Shown here: piece after piece, positions 49,839 through 57,494 of the stretch
How the letters are laid out: the number at the start of each line of letters is the position of its first letter
Position numbering within the stretch: the stretch's first letter is position 1
Source: Pseudomonas wuhanensis
GTDB taxonomy: Bacteria; Pseudomonadota; Gammaproteobacteria; Pseudomonadales; Pseudomonadaceae
Length of the DNA: 64,000 bases
Assembly: GCF_030687395.1 (NCBI RefSeq)
Contig: NZ_CP117430.1
Span: 4,960,001-5,024,000, forward strand
Direction: 5' to 3'
The notes under the pieces: model-generated
Seen by the model: the letters and a program-made list of their open reading frames with translations, nothing else
Database searches by the model: none
What the model was told of the DNA's origin: nothing
Program-made: the position numbers and the translations under genes

Positions 49839-50552
49839 ATGGATACGGAAAAAAGCAATAGCGATTGGAGTGACGTGGAGATTCAGGCTGCGGTCGATGC
49901 CTATCTCAGCATGTTGTCACGCGAGCAAAGCGGTCAGAAGGTCAATAAGGCTCACGAGAATCGCGTCCTGCGCGAAGGTGCCTTAGCGGGCCGCACCAAA
50001 GGCTCGGTTGAGTTTCGAATGCAGAACATCTCTACCGTGCTGGTCGAACTCGAACGAGATCGCATTGAGGGATACAAACCTGCCAAGAATGTCGGCGCGA
50101 ATGTTGCGCGTAGCATTCGTGAAGCGCTGAACGCGCCGAATACTGTAACGCCGGAAGACTTTGCCCCGACCGCCGATGAAGCAACGCTAGAAGAACGTGC
50201 TGCCAAACTTGAGAAGCGACCGTTCAAAGGCGAGCCGAAGGGGATATTGAAACCACAACAAGTGCCGAGCTCGAGCAACTCTTTTGTACGCGATCCTGAG
50301 GTTAGAGCCTGGGTGCGGAAAGAGGCCAAGGGTATCTGCGAGGGTTGCGGAAAACCGGCTCCGTTTGAAAAGGACGGCAAGCCGTTTCTTGAGGTTCATC
50401 ACGTTAAGCATTTGGCGCAGGAAGGTTCGGATCGCCCGAGCAATGCCGTGGCGCTATGTCCGAATTGTCATCGACGTTGTCACCATTCGAGCGACCGGGA
50501 TGAGTTCACAGCTTCACTGTTTCAGAAGGTGGAGCGGTTGAAGTTTGAGTGA
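49839..50552 (+). CDS. HNH endonuclease
   Basis: The protein has 237 residues. The N-terminal ~100 residues (WSDVEIQAAVDAYLSML, GRTKGSVEFRMQNISTVL) are a helical domain often found in front of HNH nucleases. The C-terminus is a complete HNH: CEGCGKPAPF, FLEVHHVKHLAQEGSDRPSN, VALCPNCHRRCHH. It is probably a DNase of an accessory or defence module. A hairpin (CCGAGGGTT-TC-AACCCTCGG, 49812-49831) ends eight bases before the ATG and no ribosome site is evident, so translation may be controlled. Confidence 0.85.
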   Translation: MDTEKSNSDWSDVEIQAAVDAYLSMLSREQSGQKVNKAHENRVLREGALAGRTKGSVEFRMQNISTVLVELERDRIEGYKPAKNVGANVARSIREALNAPNTVTPEDFAPTADEATLEERAAKLEKRPFKGEPKGILKPQQVPSSSNSFVRDPEVRAWVRKEAKGICEGCGKPAPFEKDGKPFLEVHHVKHLAQEGSDRPSNAVALCPNCHRRCHHSSDRDEFTASLFQKVERLKFE

Positions 50553-50743
50553 TTGGGCCTGGAAAACTTCATCGGCGCATGTACACAAAGGCGGCGAGTC
50601 GTAAGATTTGCGCTGCCGTCCTGAAAAAAAAGAAAACACCTAGAGTCATCCAGGACTCGTCCTACAGCCACGATTAGCCACGTTAGTTAATGTCGCGCAG
50701 CCCCTTTTCCGGGGCTGCCGATGAATGAACGAAAGGATGATCA

Positions 50744-51934
50744 GTGGCTGGCAACAAGGACATTCCGCGGATTAAGAATCCACCCTCCGGTGATGGGCAT
50801 CACGTCACCAACCGCTACATGACTGCCACCGAATTGGCCGAGCGAGACGCCAGACAAAAAGCCTACGAGGCCATGCTGGCCAGGCAAGACGCCTTCGAAC
50901 GCAGCCGTCAGGTCATAGCGGAAAAGCAGAGGCTCACTCAAGCAGGATGTGTCTTCGCCAAGTCCTGCAAGCTGCCGGACGCCATCATCGATTACTCGAA
51001 TCCCTCAGGGATGGTGCCGACCGATAGCCTGAAAGACTACGGTGACCTGATTCTGCTGGGTGCTCGCGAAGCGGATGAATCAGGCGCAGTGCCACTGAAG
51101 AAGATCAGTGGCACTGCGATTCCCGTCGGTCTGGGCTCCCTCGCTTTGGCCGGCTCGGCATTCGCCGCTATCCCCGCCGCAGCCGCAGGCACCGTCGCAG
51201 CGGCGCTGGTTGGTCTCGTAGCTTTGGTCACACCCTCGAGTCTGGGCGACAGCTCGCTTTACACCGAAGACCAACTCCGTGCGCTCAAACAGGCCCGCAC
51301 CCGCGTTCGCCTGCGGGTCGAGCAACAGACTGACGGCAGCCTAAAGGGATACGGTTTCTACACCGGCAAAAATCGCGACTGGGAAATGGTGGATGTCGCG
51401 CAGTTCACATTGCGTGGCAGCCAGCAGGTGGCTGACCTGGGTGACGGCATTGAACTGATCTGGACCCCGGCTGTAGATGGTTCCGACATCCTGGGCATTC
51501 CTGCGCTGGAGACTGCCCCGCAAGCGCCGCATATCTGGGTTTACCCCCCGACGAAAGCGGCTGACAGCATCATCGTGAACCCGGTTTATCCGCCGGAGTA
51601 CAAGGATTTCATCCTCGTGTTTCCGGCTGATTCAGGGATTAGGCCGGTTTACATTGTTCTCAGCCAAATCGGTGATCATTCGTATTATGACCACCCGAAA
51701 ACGCTTCCCGCATTTCCAGATACAACCCGAGTAAAGTCGAAGTCATCTGTTCAAGGGGGAGGAAAGAAACGCGCTCGTTGGGTTGACCGTAAGGGGCGAA
51801 TTTATGAATGGGACTACAAAAGTAATGCTGTGGAAAAATACGACAAACTCGGAGTCCATTTAGGCGAATTCAACCACATCACAGGCGAACAAATAGAACC
51901 TGCGAAACCAGGCAGAAAAACCTCAAGAAATTAA
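50744..51934 (+). CDS. S-type pyocin-like bacteriocin with colicin E3-type RNase domain
   Basis: The protein has 396 residues from GTG 50744 (GAAAGGATG upstream). The Gly/Ala-rich hydrophobic region (about 125-170, PVGLGSLALAGSAFAAIPAA) is followed by a pyocin-S domain (~180-310). The C-terminal ~70 residues (GGGKKRARWVDRKGRIYEWD) align with the 16S rRNase domain of colicin E3. The E3 active-site Asp and Glu correspond to D357 and E364, but the catalytic His position is Ser360. No receptor-binding N-terminus of full pyocin length is present. An immunity-sized gene follows after 10 bases. It probably kills related strains by stopping translation, if active. Confidence 0.85.
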   Translation: MAGNKDIPRIKNPPSGDGHHVTNRYMTATELAERDARQKAYEAMLARQDAFERSRQVIAEKQRLTQAGCVFAKSCKLPDAIIDYSNPSGMVPTDSLKDYGDLILLGAREADESGAVPLKKISGTAIPVGLGSLALAGSAFAAIPAAAAGTVAAALVGLVALVTPSSLGDSSLYTEDQLRALKQARTRVRLRVEQQTDGSLKGYGFYTGKNRDWEMVDVAQFTLRGSQQVADLGDGIELIWTPAVDGSDILGIPALETAPQAPHIWVYPPTKAADSIIVNPVYPPEYKDFILVFPADSGIRPVYIVLSQIGDHSYYDHPKTLPAFPDTTRVKSKSSVQGGGKKRARWVDRKGRIYEWDYKSNAVEKYDKLGVHLGEFNHITGEQIEPAKPGRKTSRN

Positions 51935-51944
51935 GGATTACAGC

Positions 51945-52196
51945 ATGCGCCACCTTTCAATAACTGGCTTTTATCCGGATGACAGACAGGACGACTCTTT
52001 GCAGTTTGAGCTGGATATCGAAGGAACTGAGCTCAATGAGAAAGTTGCCCATCTTATTGAATCGAAGCCACTAAACGAAGTGGAACCAGGAGAATTACTT
52101 TTAAGCGAGAGTCAGGTAATGACGCTGTCAGAACTTCTAGGCGTCAGTTTTCCTGAGGGTCTAGAGTACTTTATGGGCACTTGCGCCAAGCAATGA
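51945..52196 (+). CDS. Probable bacteriocin immunity protein
   Basis: The protein has 83 residues and starts 10 bases after the bacteriocin gene. It is acidic (DDRQDDSLQFELDIEG, NEVEPGELLLSES), as immunity proteins for basic RNase toxins are. It has no obvious sequence likeness to the colicin E3 immunity protein. Assignment rests on position, size and charge. It would bind and block the cytotoxic domain in the producing cell. Confidence 0.7.
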   Translation: MRHLSITGFYPDDRQDDSLQFELDIEGTELNEKVAHLIESKPLNEVEPGELLLSESQVMTLSELLGVSFPEGLEYFMGTCAKQ

Positions 52197-52252
52197 AATC
52201 CATTGTCACAATTAGTCAAATAAAGCCCTGACCAATCACACTGATCGGGCTT

Positions 52253-52372
52253 TTGCTCAAGAAAACCCAATACAAGGGAGGACTTCGGGATCGCAGGACG
52301 GATGCGAAGGGTAGAACAATTTACGAGTGGGATATTTTTCATGGTGAACTTGAAGCCCTGTCAAAATCCACC
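52253..52372 (+). pseudogene. Orphan colicin E3-type cytotoxic fragment
   Basis: KGGLRDRRTDAKGRTIYEWD, then IFHGELEALSK, is the core of an E3-type RNase domain. It retains the Asp-x2-His-x3-Glu spacing of the active site. It has no start signal and no upstream toxin domains, and likeness is lost after about 40 residues. It lies directly behind the immunity gene. It looks like a displaced or replaced toxin tip. Confidence 0.65.
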
Positions 52373-52527
52373 GACATCCGAATCTTCCCCTTTAATCGCC
52401 TAGGCTTGCGCGTCTGCGGTGAATCGACATGGGGCAGCAGGTCCAGATAAGGCTTGCCGGCCTTGGTGATCACCACCCTGCCGCCCTGCCATGCACGCGC
52501 ACCTGCGGATTTTGCGTCATCACTCAT
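52339..52527 (-). CDS. Small Phd/YefM-like protein coupled to an XRE gene
   Basis: The protein has 62 residues. GGRVVITKAGKPYLDLLPHV and RRLKGKIRMSVDFD resemble the C-terminal part of Phd/YefM-type antitoxins; the usual N-terminal DNA-binding strand is missing. Its ATG overlaps the TGA of the XRE gene (ATGA), which suggests translational coupling. No toxin partner follows. It may be a remnant of a toxin-antitoxin locus. It overlaps the end of the orphan cytotoxic fragment on the other strand. Confidence 0.5.
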   Translation of the reverse strand: MSDDAKSAGARAWQGGRVVITKAGKPYLDLLPHVDSPQTRKPRRLKGKIRMSVDFDRASSSP

Positions 52528-52949
52528 TCGGTCGGGCTCTTGTCGCCATCCTTGGTCTTCGTTGCCGCTCGCAACGTAGCCACTCTACTAAGCTGCCCTG
52601 CGGACTTGCGTTTAGGATTGGCGCCGCGAACGGGCGCTTTGGAAACCGGCTTTTGCTGCCCAAGCGGCGGCGTGTAAAGGGTTGTGGCAATGGTCAGCCC
52701 CAGCCGCAGCCCGAACTTCCTCAGGATGGCTTCGAGGGTGCTGACGGTCGGATTAGCCTTGTCCTTCTCGATCTGGTACAGAGCCTTGGTCGACATCTTG
52801 CACATGGCTGCAAAGGTTTCCTGGTCGAAACCGGTCACTTCAAGCCTTAGCCGACGAATAGCGGTGCCCAGGGTTTCGATCCCCGTCACATGCTGCATGA
52901 CGATGTCGTCAATGAGCTCCCTGCGCCATTCGTTGATGTTCTCTTTCAT
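52524..52949 (-). CDS. XRE-family HTH regulator
   Basis: The protein has 141 residues from ATG 52949 (GGGGGCTGCG upstream); an ATG at 52961 is also possible. The helix-turn-helix GFDQETFAAMCKMSTKALYQIE, then KANPTVSTLEAILRKFGLRLG, is typical of HipB/XRE antitoxins. A basic, probably disordered tail (KAPVRGANPKRKSAGQ) follows. It is likely the autorepressor of the small operon with the Phd-like gene. Confidence 0.75.
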   Translation of the reverse strand: MKENINEWRRELIDDIVMQHVTGIETLGTAIRRLRLEVTGFDQETFAAMCKMSTKALYQIEKDKANPTVSTLEAILRKFGLRLGLTIATTLYTPPLGQQKPVSKAPVRGANPKRKSAGQLSRVATLRAATKTKDGDKSPTE

Positions 52950-53342
52950 CGCAGCCCCCATTCAACCAAGCGTCCTGGCATGGCTTGCCACACAGTCGGA
53001 ACTATAATGCCAACTATCGTGGCTCAACTCTCCACTTCCAGCAATATAATTCCGGTTATGCACGCGCGTGGTGAAGCGGGCTGCAATTGCAACGCTGTCA
53101 TTCTTGTTCGGGCGGCGTTTTTTTATTGGCAATGGACTGGGGCTGCTTCGCAGCCCAGCGGGGATAAATCCCCTCGCCACAGGGTCAGCGTCGAGCTGAG
53201 CGTTTTTCAAAAGTAGCGTCTAAAGCCCTGCCCATTGACCGGTGCATCGCTACGGATTTTGCACCGCGTCGAAAACAGTCAGTGCAACCCGCCCCGCCTC
53301 CCGCTATTAATACCCTTCCCCACTCAAGGACCCGAGCCCACC

Positions 53343-54332
53343 ATGAAATTCGACCTCGCCTACTGCCTCAGCCTCGACGACAAGCTGTCGATCTATGACG
53401 TGCGCGATTTGAATTTCGACGAAACCATGGATTTCGATTCCGCCAAGGAACACTTCCAGTGCCCCAACGATGCCTGCCGTTCGGCGTTTGATGCCGCCAA
53501 CGTGCTGGGGACGTTCAACGCCAAGAATGTGAATTACGTGCGCACGCCGCACTTCAAGAACATGCCCAGCACGCGGCATGTTGCGGATTGTCCTTATGTC
53601 AGTCTGAAGACGCCGGCGTCGGGCCTGGAGGCGGATGGAGCGGAATCGGATGACAGTCGGGAGGAGCATTTCCCGTCGGAGTTGTTGCTGACTCGGCGTG
53701 AGTATGTGCGTAAGCCGTCGAACCCAACCGTGGCGGCGGATGTTATGCGGGATGACGCAAAACCAGCTTCAGCGGCCAGTAACGTCGAGCATCCGACTCG
53801 CGAGTCGGCGCCGGACAAGACCAGCGTCTTCGCCCATCCGGTGGAGTGTTTTGTGTCGAACTTCGAGGACAAGGAGCTGCTCAAGCGCATGCCGCTGAAG
53901 ATTGGTGAGCACACGGCGCCCTATGGGTCGTTCTTCAAGAAGATCGAATACCTGCAGGACAATAAGGGGCTGATTTACTGGGGCAAGATCAAGGAGATCC
54001 AGGATTACACGCAGAGCTTTCGCATCGATTTCGAACAGAAGGTCTGGTTCAAGCAACCGGACGAGGCGAAGAAGAAGCCTTATTCGGTGAACGTTTATCT
54101 GAGCAAGAAGCTGATCGACAACTACCGCAAGCGCAAAGCGTTTTTGGAAGAGATCAAGCACGCCGTCGACAGTGAAGCGGAGTTGTATTGCTTCTTTTAT
54201 GGCGTGACGCCGGAGTTGAAGCAGGTGCCGAGCAAGAAAAACCCCGAACAAACGTTCGGGGTGTTCAGTGCCAATATTGAGAACCTGGATCACTTCATTA
54301 TTCGGGAAGCGCCGGGGTTGGCGTCGGGCTAA
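53343..54332 (+). CDS. Uncharacterised protein with Cys/His metal-binding motif
   Basis: The protein has 329 residues from ATG 53343. CPNDACRSAF (about 39-48) and STRHVADCPY (about 80) supply four Cys/His ligands for one zinc. The middle (~95-170) is low-complexity and charged, so probably a flexible linker. The C-terminal part (EYLQDNKGLIYWGKIKEIQD, KLIDNYRKRKAFLEEI) is a mixed fold I do not recognise. It is a singleton in the accessory patch; a role in mobile-element conflict is possible but unsupported. Confidence 0.65.
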   Translation: MKFDLAYCLSLDDKLSIYDVRDLNFDETMDFDSAKEHFQCPNDACRSAFDAANVLGTFNAKNVNYVRTPHFKNMPSTRHVADCPYVSLKTPASGLEADGAESDDSREEHFPSELLLTRREYVRKPSNPTVAADVMRDDAKPASAASNVEHPTRESAPDKTSVFAHPVECFVSNFEDKELLKRMPLKIGEHTAPYGSFFKKIEYLQDNKGLIYWGKIKEIQDYTQSFRIDFEQKVWFKQPDEAKKKPYSVNVYLSKKLIDNYRKRKAFLEEIKHAVDSEAELYCFFYGVTPELKQVPSKKNPEQTFGVFSANIENLDHFIIREAPGLASG

Positions 54333-54335
54333 GGT

Positions 54336-55525
54336 TTAATTTTGTGACAGGTCGAGTTTGACCGCGCCGGGATGTTGCTTGACCACGGCGTACGGCAGTA
54401 CAGACCAGCCCGGGTCATCGCAATTGCGTTGCACGCGGGCGAAGTACGGTCCCAGGTACAGGCCTTTATCGGTGAAGTACCAGTTGGAATACCCCCAAAC
54501 GCTTTCGTCGGTGTAATCGCAACTGTCCTCGTCCACCGGCATCTGCATTTCGTCGGGGTACAGCGCGGTGAAACGTTTGATCAGCCATGGCACGAACACT
54601 TCGCGCTGATAGGTGAATCGTGCTTTGTCTTCTTCCTCGGTCAAGGCTGTGTCGCCCGCGCCGTCGCGATCGGCGTGCAGCAGCGGCTTGCCTTTGCCAA
54701 TCCACAGCACGTCTTCCAGCGACAGATTATGACCGGTACGAACGTCGAGGTTGATCGGTGAATTGCCAAAGTCCGGGTGCGCGCCACCGCAGCTGTAGCT
54801 GGTGGAGATGTTCAGGCTGACCACATCGGGTGACAGGAATTTGGGGCCGACACCCTGGACGAACTCGGCATACTTTACACCGTGCAGCAGGCAGCCGTGG
54901 TAGCTGATGACTTCGCTCCAGAGCCGCCCCAACAATTGCTGATTGATCCGCTGCTGGTCGGCTTTCGGGTAGCCGGATTCGACGCTGAACATGGAGAGAC
55001 TGGACTCGGGCTGCGTCCACCATTGCAGGTCGTAGCCCATGAAGGACTCTTTCTTGCCCGGCTTGAGTTTCAAGCCTGCAGGCGGAGATATTCGTAAGGG
55101 TCGCTTTTCGATAGCGAAGCAATGAAGGGCAAGGCGTCCGCCGCCGGGGCTGGGGGGTTGGCCTCGGTCAACTGCACTTGAAGGACTTTGCCCTTGGGGC
55201 TTTTCCATTCACCCTGCCAGCCGTTGGCCGTTTCTTGCAGCTTCAGGTTCGGCAGGGGGTTGTCGTCGCCGTAGCGGTTGTTGCCTTCGGTTAGCGTCAG
55301 CGTCTCTTCTTGCAGCGAGCCGCTCAGCGCCAGGTCGCGATGGTATTTCTCATAGAAGTAGCGGCCGGTGACTTCGTCCGGCTGATTGGTGTTGAGTTCC
55401 AGCACAATCGGCATGTTGCCCAGGGTGCCGGTGAACACCCGTCTCCCATCCTCGGCATGAGCAGTGGGAGACAACATGAATAACAACGCGGCGACTGGCG
55501 CCAGGCGTAACAATCCTTTGAGCAT
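54336..55525 (-). pseudogene. Secreted DUF3298-like protein, frameshifted
   Basis: From ATG 55525 a 151-residue frame begins with a signal peptide (LLRLAPVAALLFMLSPTAHA) and ends at SDPYEYLRLQA, stop at 55070. The sequence continues in another frame as GLKLKPGKKESFMGYDLQWW and runs to 54336. That part contains the RsiV/DUF3298-type core (SYSCGGAHPDFG, LDVRTGHNLSLEDVLW). Inserting one base at about 55075 would give one ~390-residue exported protein. Alternatively ATG 55040 could start a separate 234-residue product without signal peptide. A real mutation or a sequencing slip are both possible. Confidence 0.7.
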
Positions 55526-55639
55526 TGATCGATCCCTGAATGAGTCGGAAGCAGCGCCGAGCAGATTGAATGCGGCGCAGGTTGAACGAGGACGGATTAT
55601 GGCGAGGTTGCCTGGAGGAATCGAGCCTCATTGCACGCC

Positions 55640-56458
55640 TCACTTCATCGCCATGCTGAGCATCACCACCACCAGCAAACCAATATAAACCCGCGCATGC
55701 ACCCGATCCGGTATCCGCCCGATCCATGGCGTAGCCAGCCGAATCCCCACCAGCGCCCCAGCCGTCAGCACCGCAAACGCCAGCACATCCACATAACCGA
55801 CAAACCACGACCCCAGATCAAACTCGGTAAACCCGGCCATCGCCATGTAAGTCAGCGTCCCAACCACCGCAACGGGCAGGCTCAATGGATTAGCCATGGA
55901 CGTTGCCTGAGACATGCTCAACCCACAACGCCGCAACAACGGCACGGTCATGACGCTGCCGCCCACGCCGAGAAACGTGGCGATGGTGCCGATGCCTACG
56001 CCGCCGCCAGACATTTCTGCCCTGCCCAATCGCCGTGGGATTACGGCGTCAGACTGTGTGAGAAAACCGCGTCTAAACAGGCAATCCAGAATGGTCACGC
56101 CCAGATAAACGATGAAGGCCAAACGGATCAGCTCACCACTCGCCCACATCGCTGCAACGGCGCCGACGATCGTGCCCAGAGCAATGAACCCGCCCAACGG
56201 CCACAGGTAATGGCGAGTGAGATTTCCGGCACGGTGATGTTTTCCGGTGGCGATCAGCGCATTGACGATCATCACGCAGGTCGAGGTGGCCACGGCGATG
56301 TGCATCGCCGATTGGCTGATGGGATCGTCGGCGCTGTGACTGGCCGTGAGCATGCGGTACAGCAAGGGCACGACGACGAATCCGCCGCCGAAGCCGAACA
56401 GCACGGCGGTGACGCCGGTCATGCAGCCGAAGAGTGCCAGCAAGAGGTAGAAGAACAT
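55640..56458 (-). CDS. TauE/SafE-family sulfite/organosulfur exporter
   Basis: The protein has 272 residues and about eight membrane helices. The two internal repeats begin GFGGGFVVVPLLYRM and FLGVGGSVMTVPLLRRCG, the family signature. Members export sulfite or sulfonates, or other anions; the substrate here is unknown. It is divergent from the AraC regulator at 56570, which may control it. Confidence 0.88.
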   Translation of the reverse strand: MFFYLLLALFGCMTGVTAVLFGFGGGFVVVPLLYRMLTASHSADDPISQSAMHIAVATSTCVMIVNALIATGKHHRAGNLTRHYLWPLGGFIALGTIVGAVAAMWASGELIRLAFIVYLGVTILDCLFRRGFLTQSDAVIPRRLGRAEMSGGGVGIGTIATFLGVGGSVMTVPLLRRCGLSMSQATSMANPLSLPVAVVGTLTYMAMAGFTEFDLGSWFVGYVDVLAFAVLTAGALVGIRLATPWIGRIPDRVHARVYIGLLVVVMLSMAMK

Positions 56459-56569
56459 CGCGCATCGTCCGTTGGTTGAGAGTGGCCGACGATAGAGCGA
56501 TGGGGCTTGGCCTGCTTCAGCAAGTCAGCCAATAATGTTTGCGTTTACGCCAACCGCTGGATCCGCTCG

Positions 56570-57337
56570 ATGCGCAATGTTTCGATTGATCTGCTGGACG
56601 ACACGCCACGGCCGGTGGTGGCGATCGGTACGGATTACCCCGACGGTCGTCTGTTACCGCGCCATACCCACCGGCGGGCGCAGTTGTTGTACGGCGCCAC
56701 CGGGGTGATGCAGGTGAGTACGCATGACGGCAATTGGGTGGTGCCGCCGCAGCGGGCGGTGTGGATTCCGCCGGGGGTGGCGCATGAGGTGTTGATGCTC
56801 GGGGTGAGCACGCGCAGTTTGTACATCGAACCGGGGGCGGTTGATCTGGGCAATCGTTGCCAGGTGATCAGTGTTTCGCCGTTGATGCGGCATTTGCTGA
56901 TGGAGGCGGTGGAGGTTGCGCTGGAGTACGACGAGGCCGGGCGCGACGGTGTATTGATTGACTTGCTGCTGCACGAATTGGCCCGTAGCGCTCACTTGCC
57001 GTTGCACATTCCGTTGCCCCTGGATTCGCGGCTGCTTGGGTTGTGTCAGTCGTTTCTCCAGCATCCGAACGCTCATCAATCGCCGCAACAATGGGCCGAT
57101 CAGTTGCATATCAGTTTGCGTACGTTCAATCGTCTGTTCCGCCAACAAACGGGGCTGAGTTTCAGCCAATGGCGGCAGCGGGCCTGTGTGGTGCTGGCGT
57201 TGGCGCGACTGGCGGTGGGCACGCCGGTGACGCGGATTGCACTGGATTTTGGCTATGACAGCCCGGCGGCGTTCTCGACGATGTTTCGTCGTGTATTGGG
57301 GCAGGCACCGTCCGTTTGGTTGGAGGGGGCGAAATAG
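56570..57337 (+). CDS. AraC-family transcriptional regulator
   Basis: The protein has 255 residues from ATG 56570. The N-terminal cupin (PRHTHRRAQLLYGATGVMQV, VVPPQRAVWIPPGVAHEV) is the arm that senses a ligand. The C-terminal AraC domain has WADQLHISLRTFNRLFRQQ and VTRIALDFGYDSPAAFSTMF. It is divergent from the TauE-type permease gene with 111 bases between, so it is a candidate regulator of it. The effector is unknown. Confidence 0.9.
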   Translation: MRNVSIDLLDDTPRPVVAIGTDYPDGRLLPRHTHRRAQLLYGATGVMQVSTHDGNWVVPPQRAVWIPPGVAHEVLMLGVSTRSLYIEPGAVDLGNRCQVISVSPLMRHLLMEAVEVALEYDEAGRDGVLIDLLLHELARSAHLPLHIPLPLDSRLLGLCQSFLQHPNAHQSPQQWADQLHISLRTFNRLFRQQTGLSFSQWRQRACVVLALARLAVGTPVTRIALDFGYDSPAAFSTMFRRVLGQAPSVWLEGAK

Positions 57338-57362
57338 CGAGCTCGCGACCAAACGCAGAACC

Positions 57363-57452
57363 TGTGGGAGCGAGGCTTGCCCGCGAAGAATGCACCGCGG
57401 TTTTTCAGGTATTACGCGTCATCGTTCTTCGCGGGCAAGCCTCGCTCCCACA
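57363..57452. repeat. REP inverted pair (REPIN)
   Basis: TGTGGGAGCGAGGCTTGCCC at 57363 and its inverse ending GCCTCGCTCCCACA near 57452, between the convergent araC-type and bglX genes. It has CGAGG where the others have CGGG. Confidence 0.88.
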
Positions 57453-57494
57453 GGTTTCTGCGCTTGGTACTTTCATTTTCTTGACTCACTGGCG

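Noticed and set aside
50553..50743. SOS box before the bacteriocin
   Set aside because: No CTGT-N8-ACAG sequence in this interval; only a GC-rich hairpin (CAGCCCC/GGGGCTG, 50698-50717) was seen.
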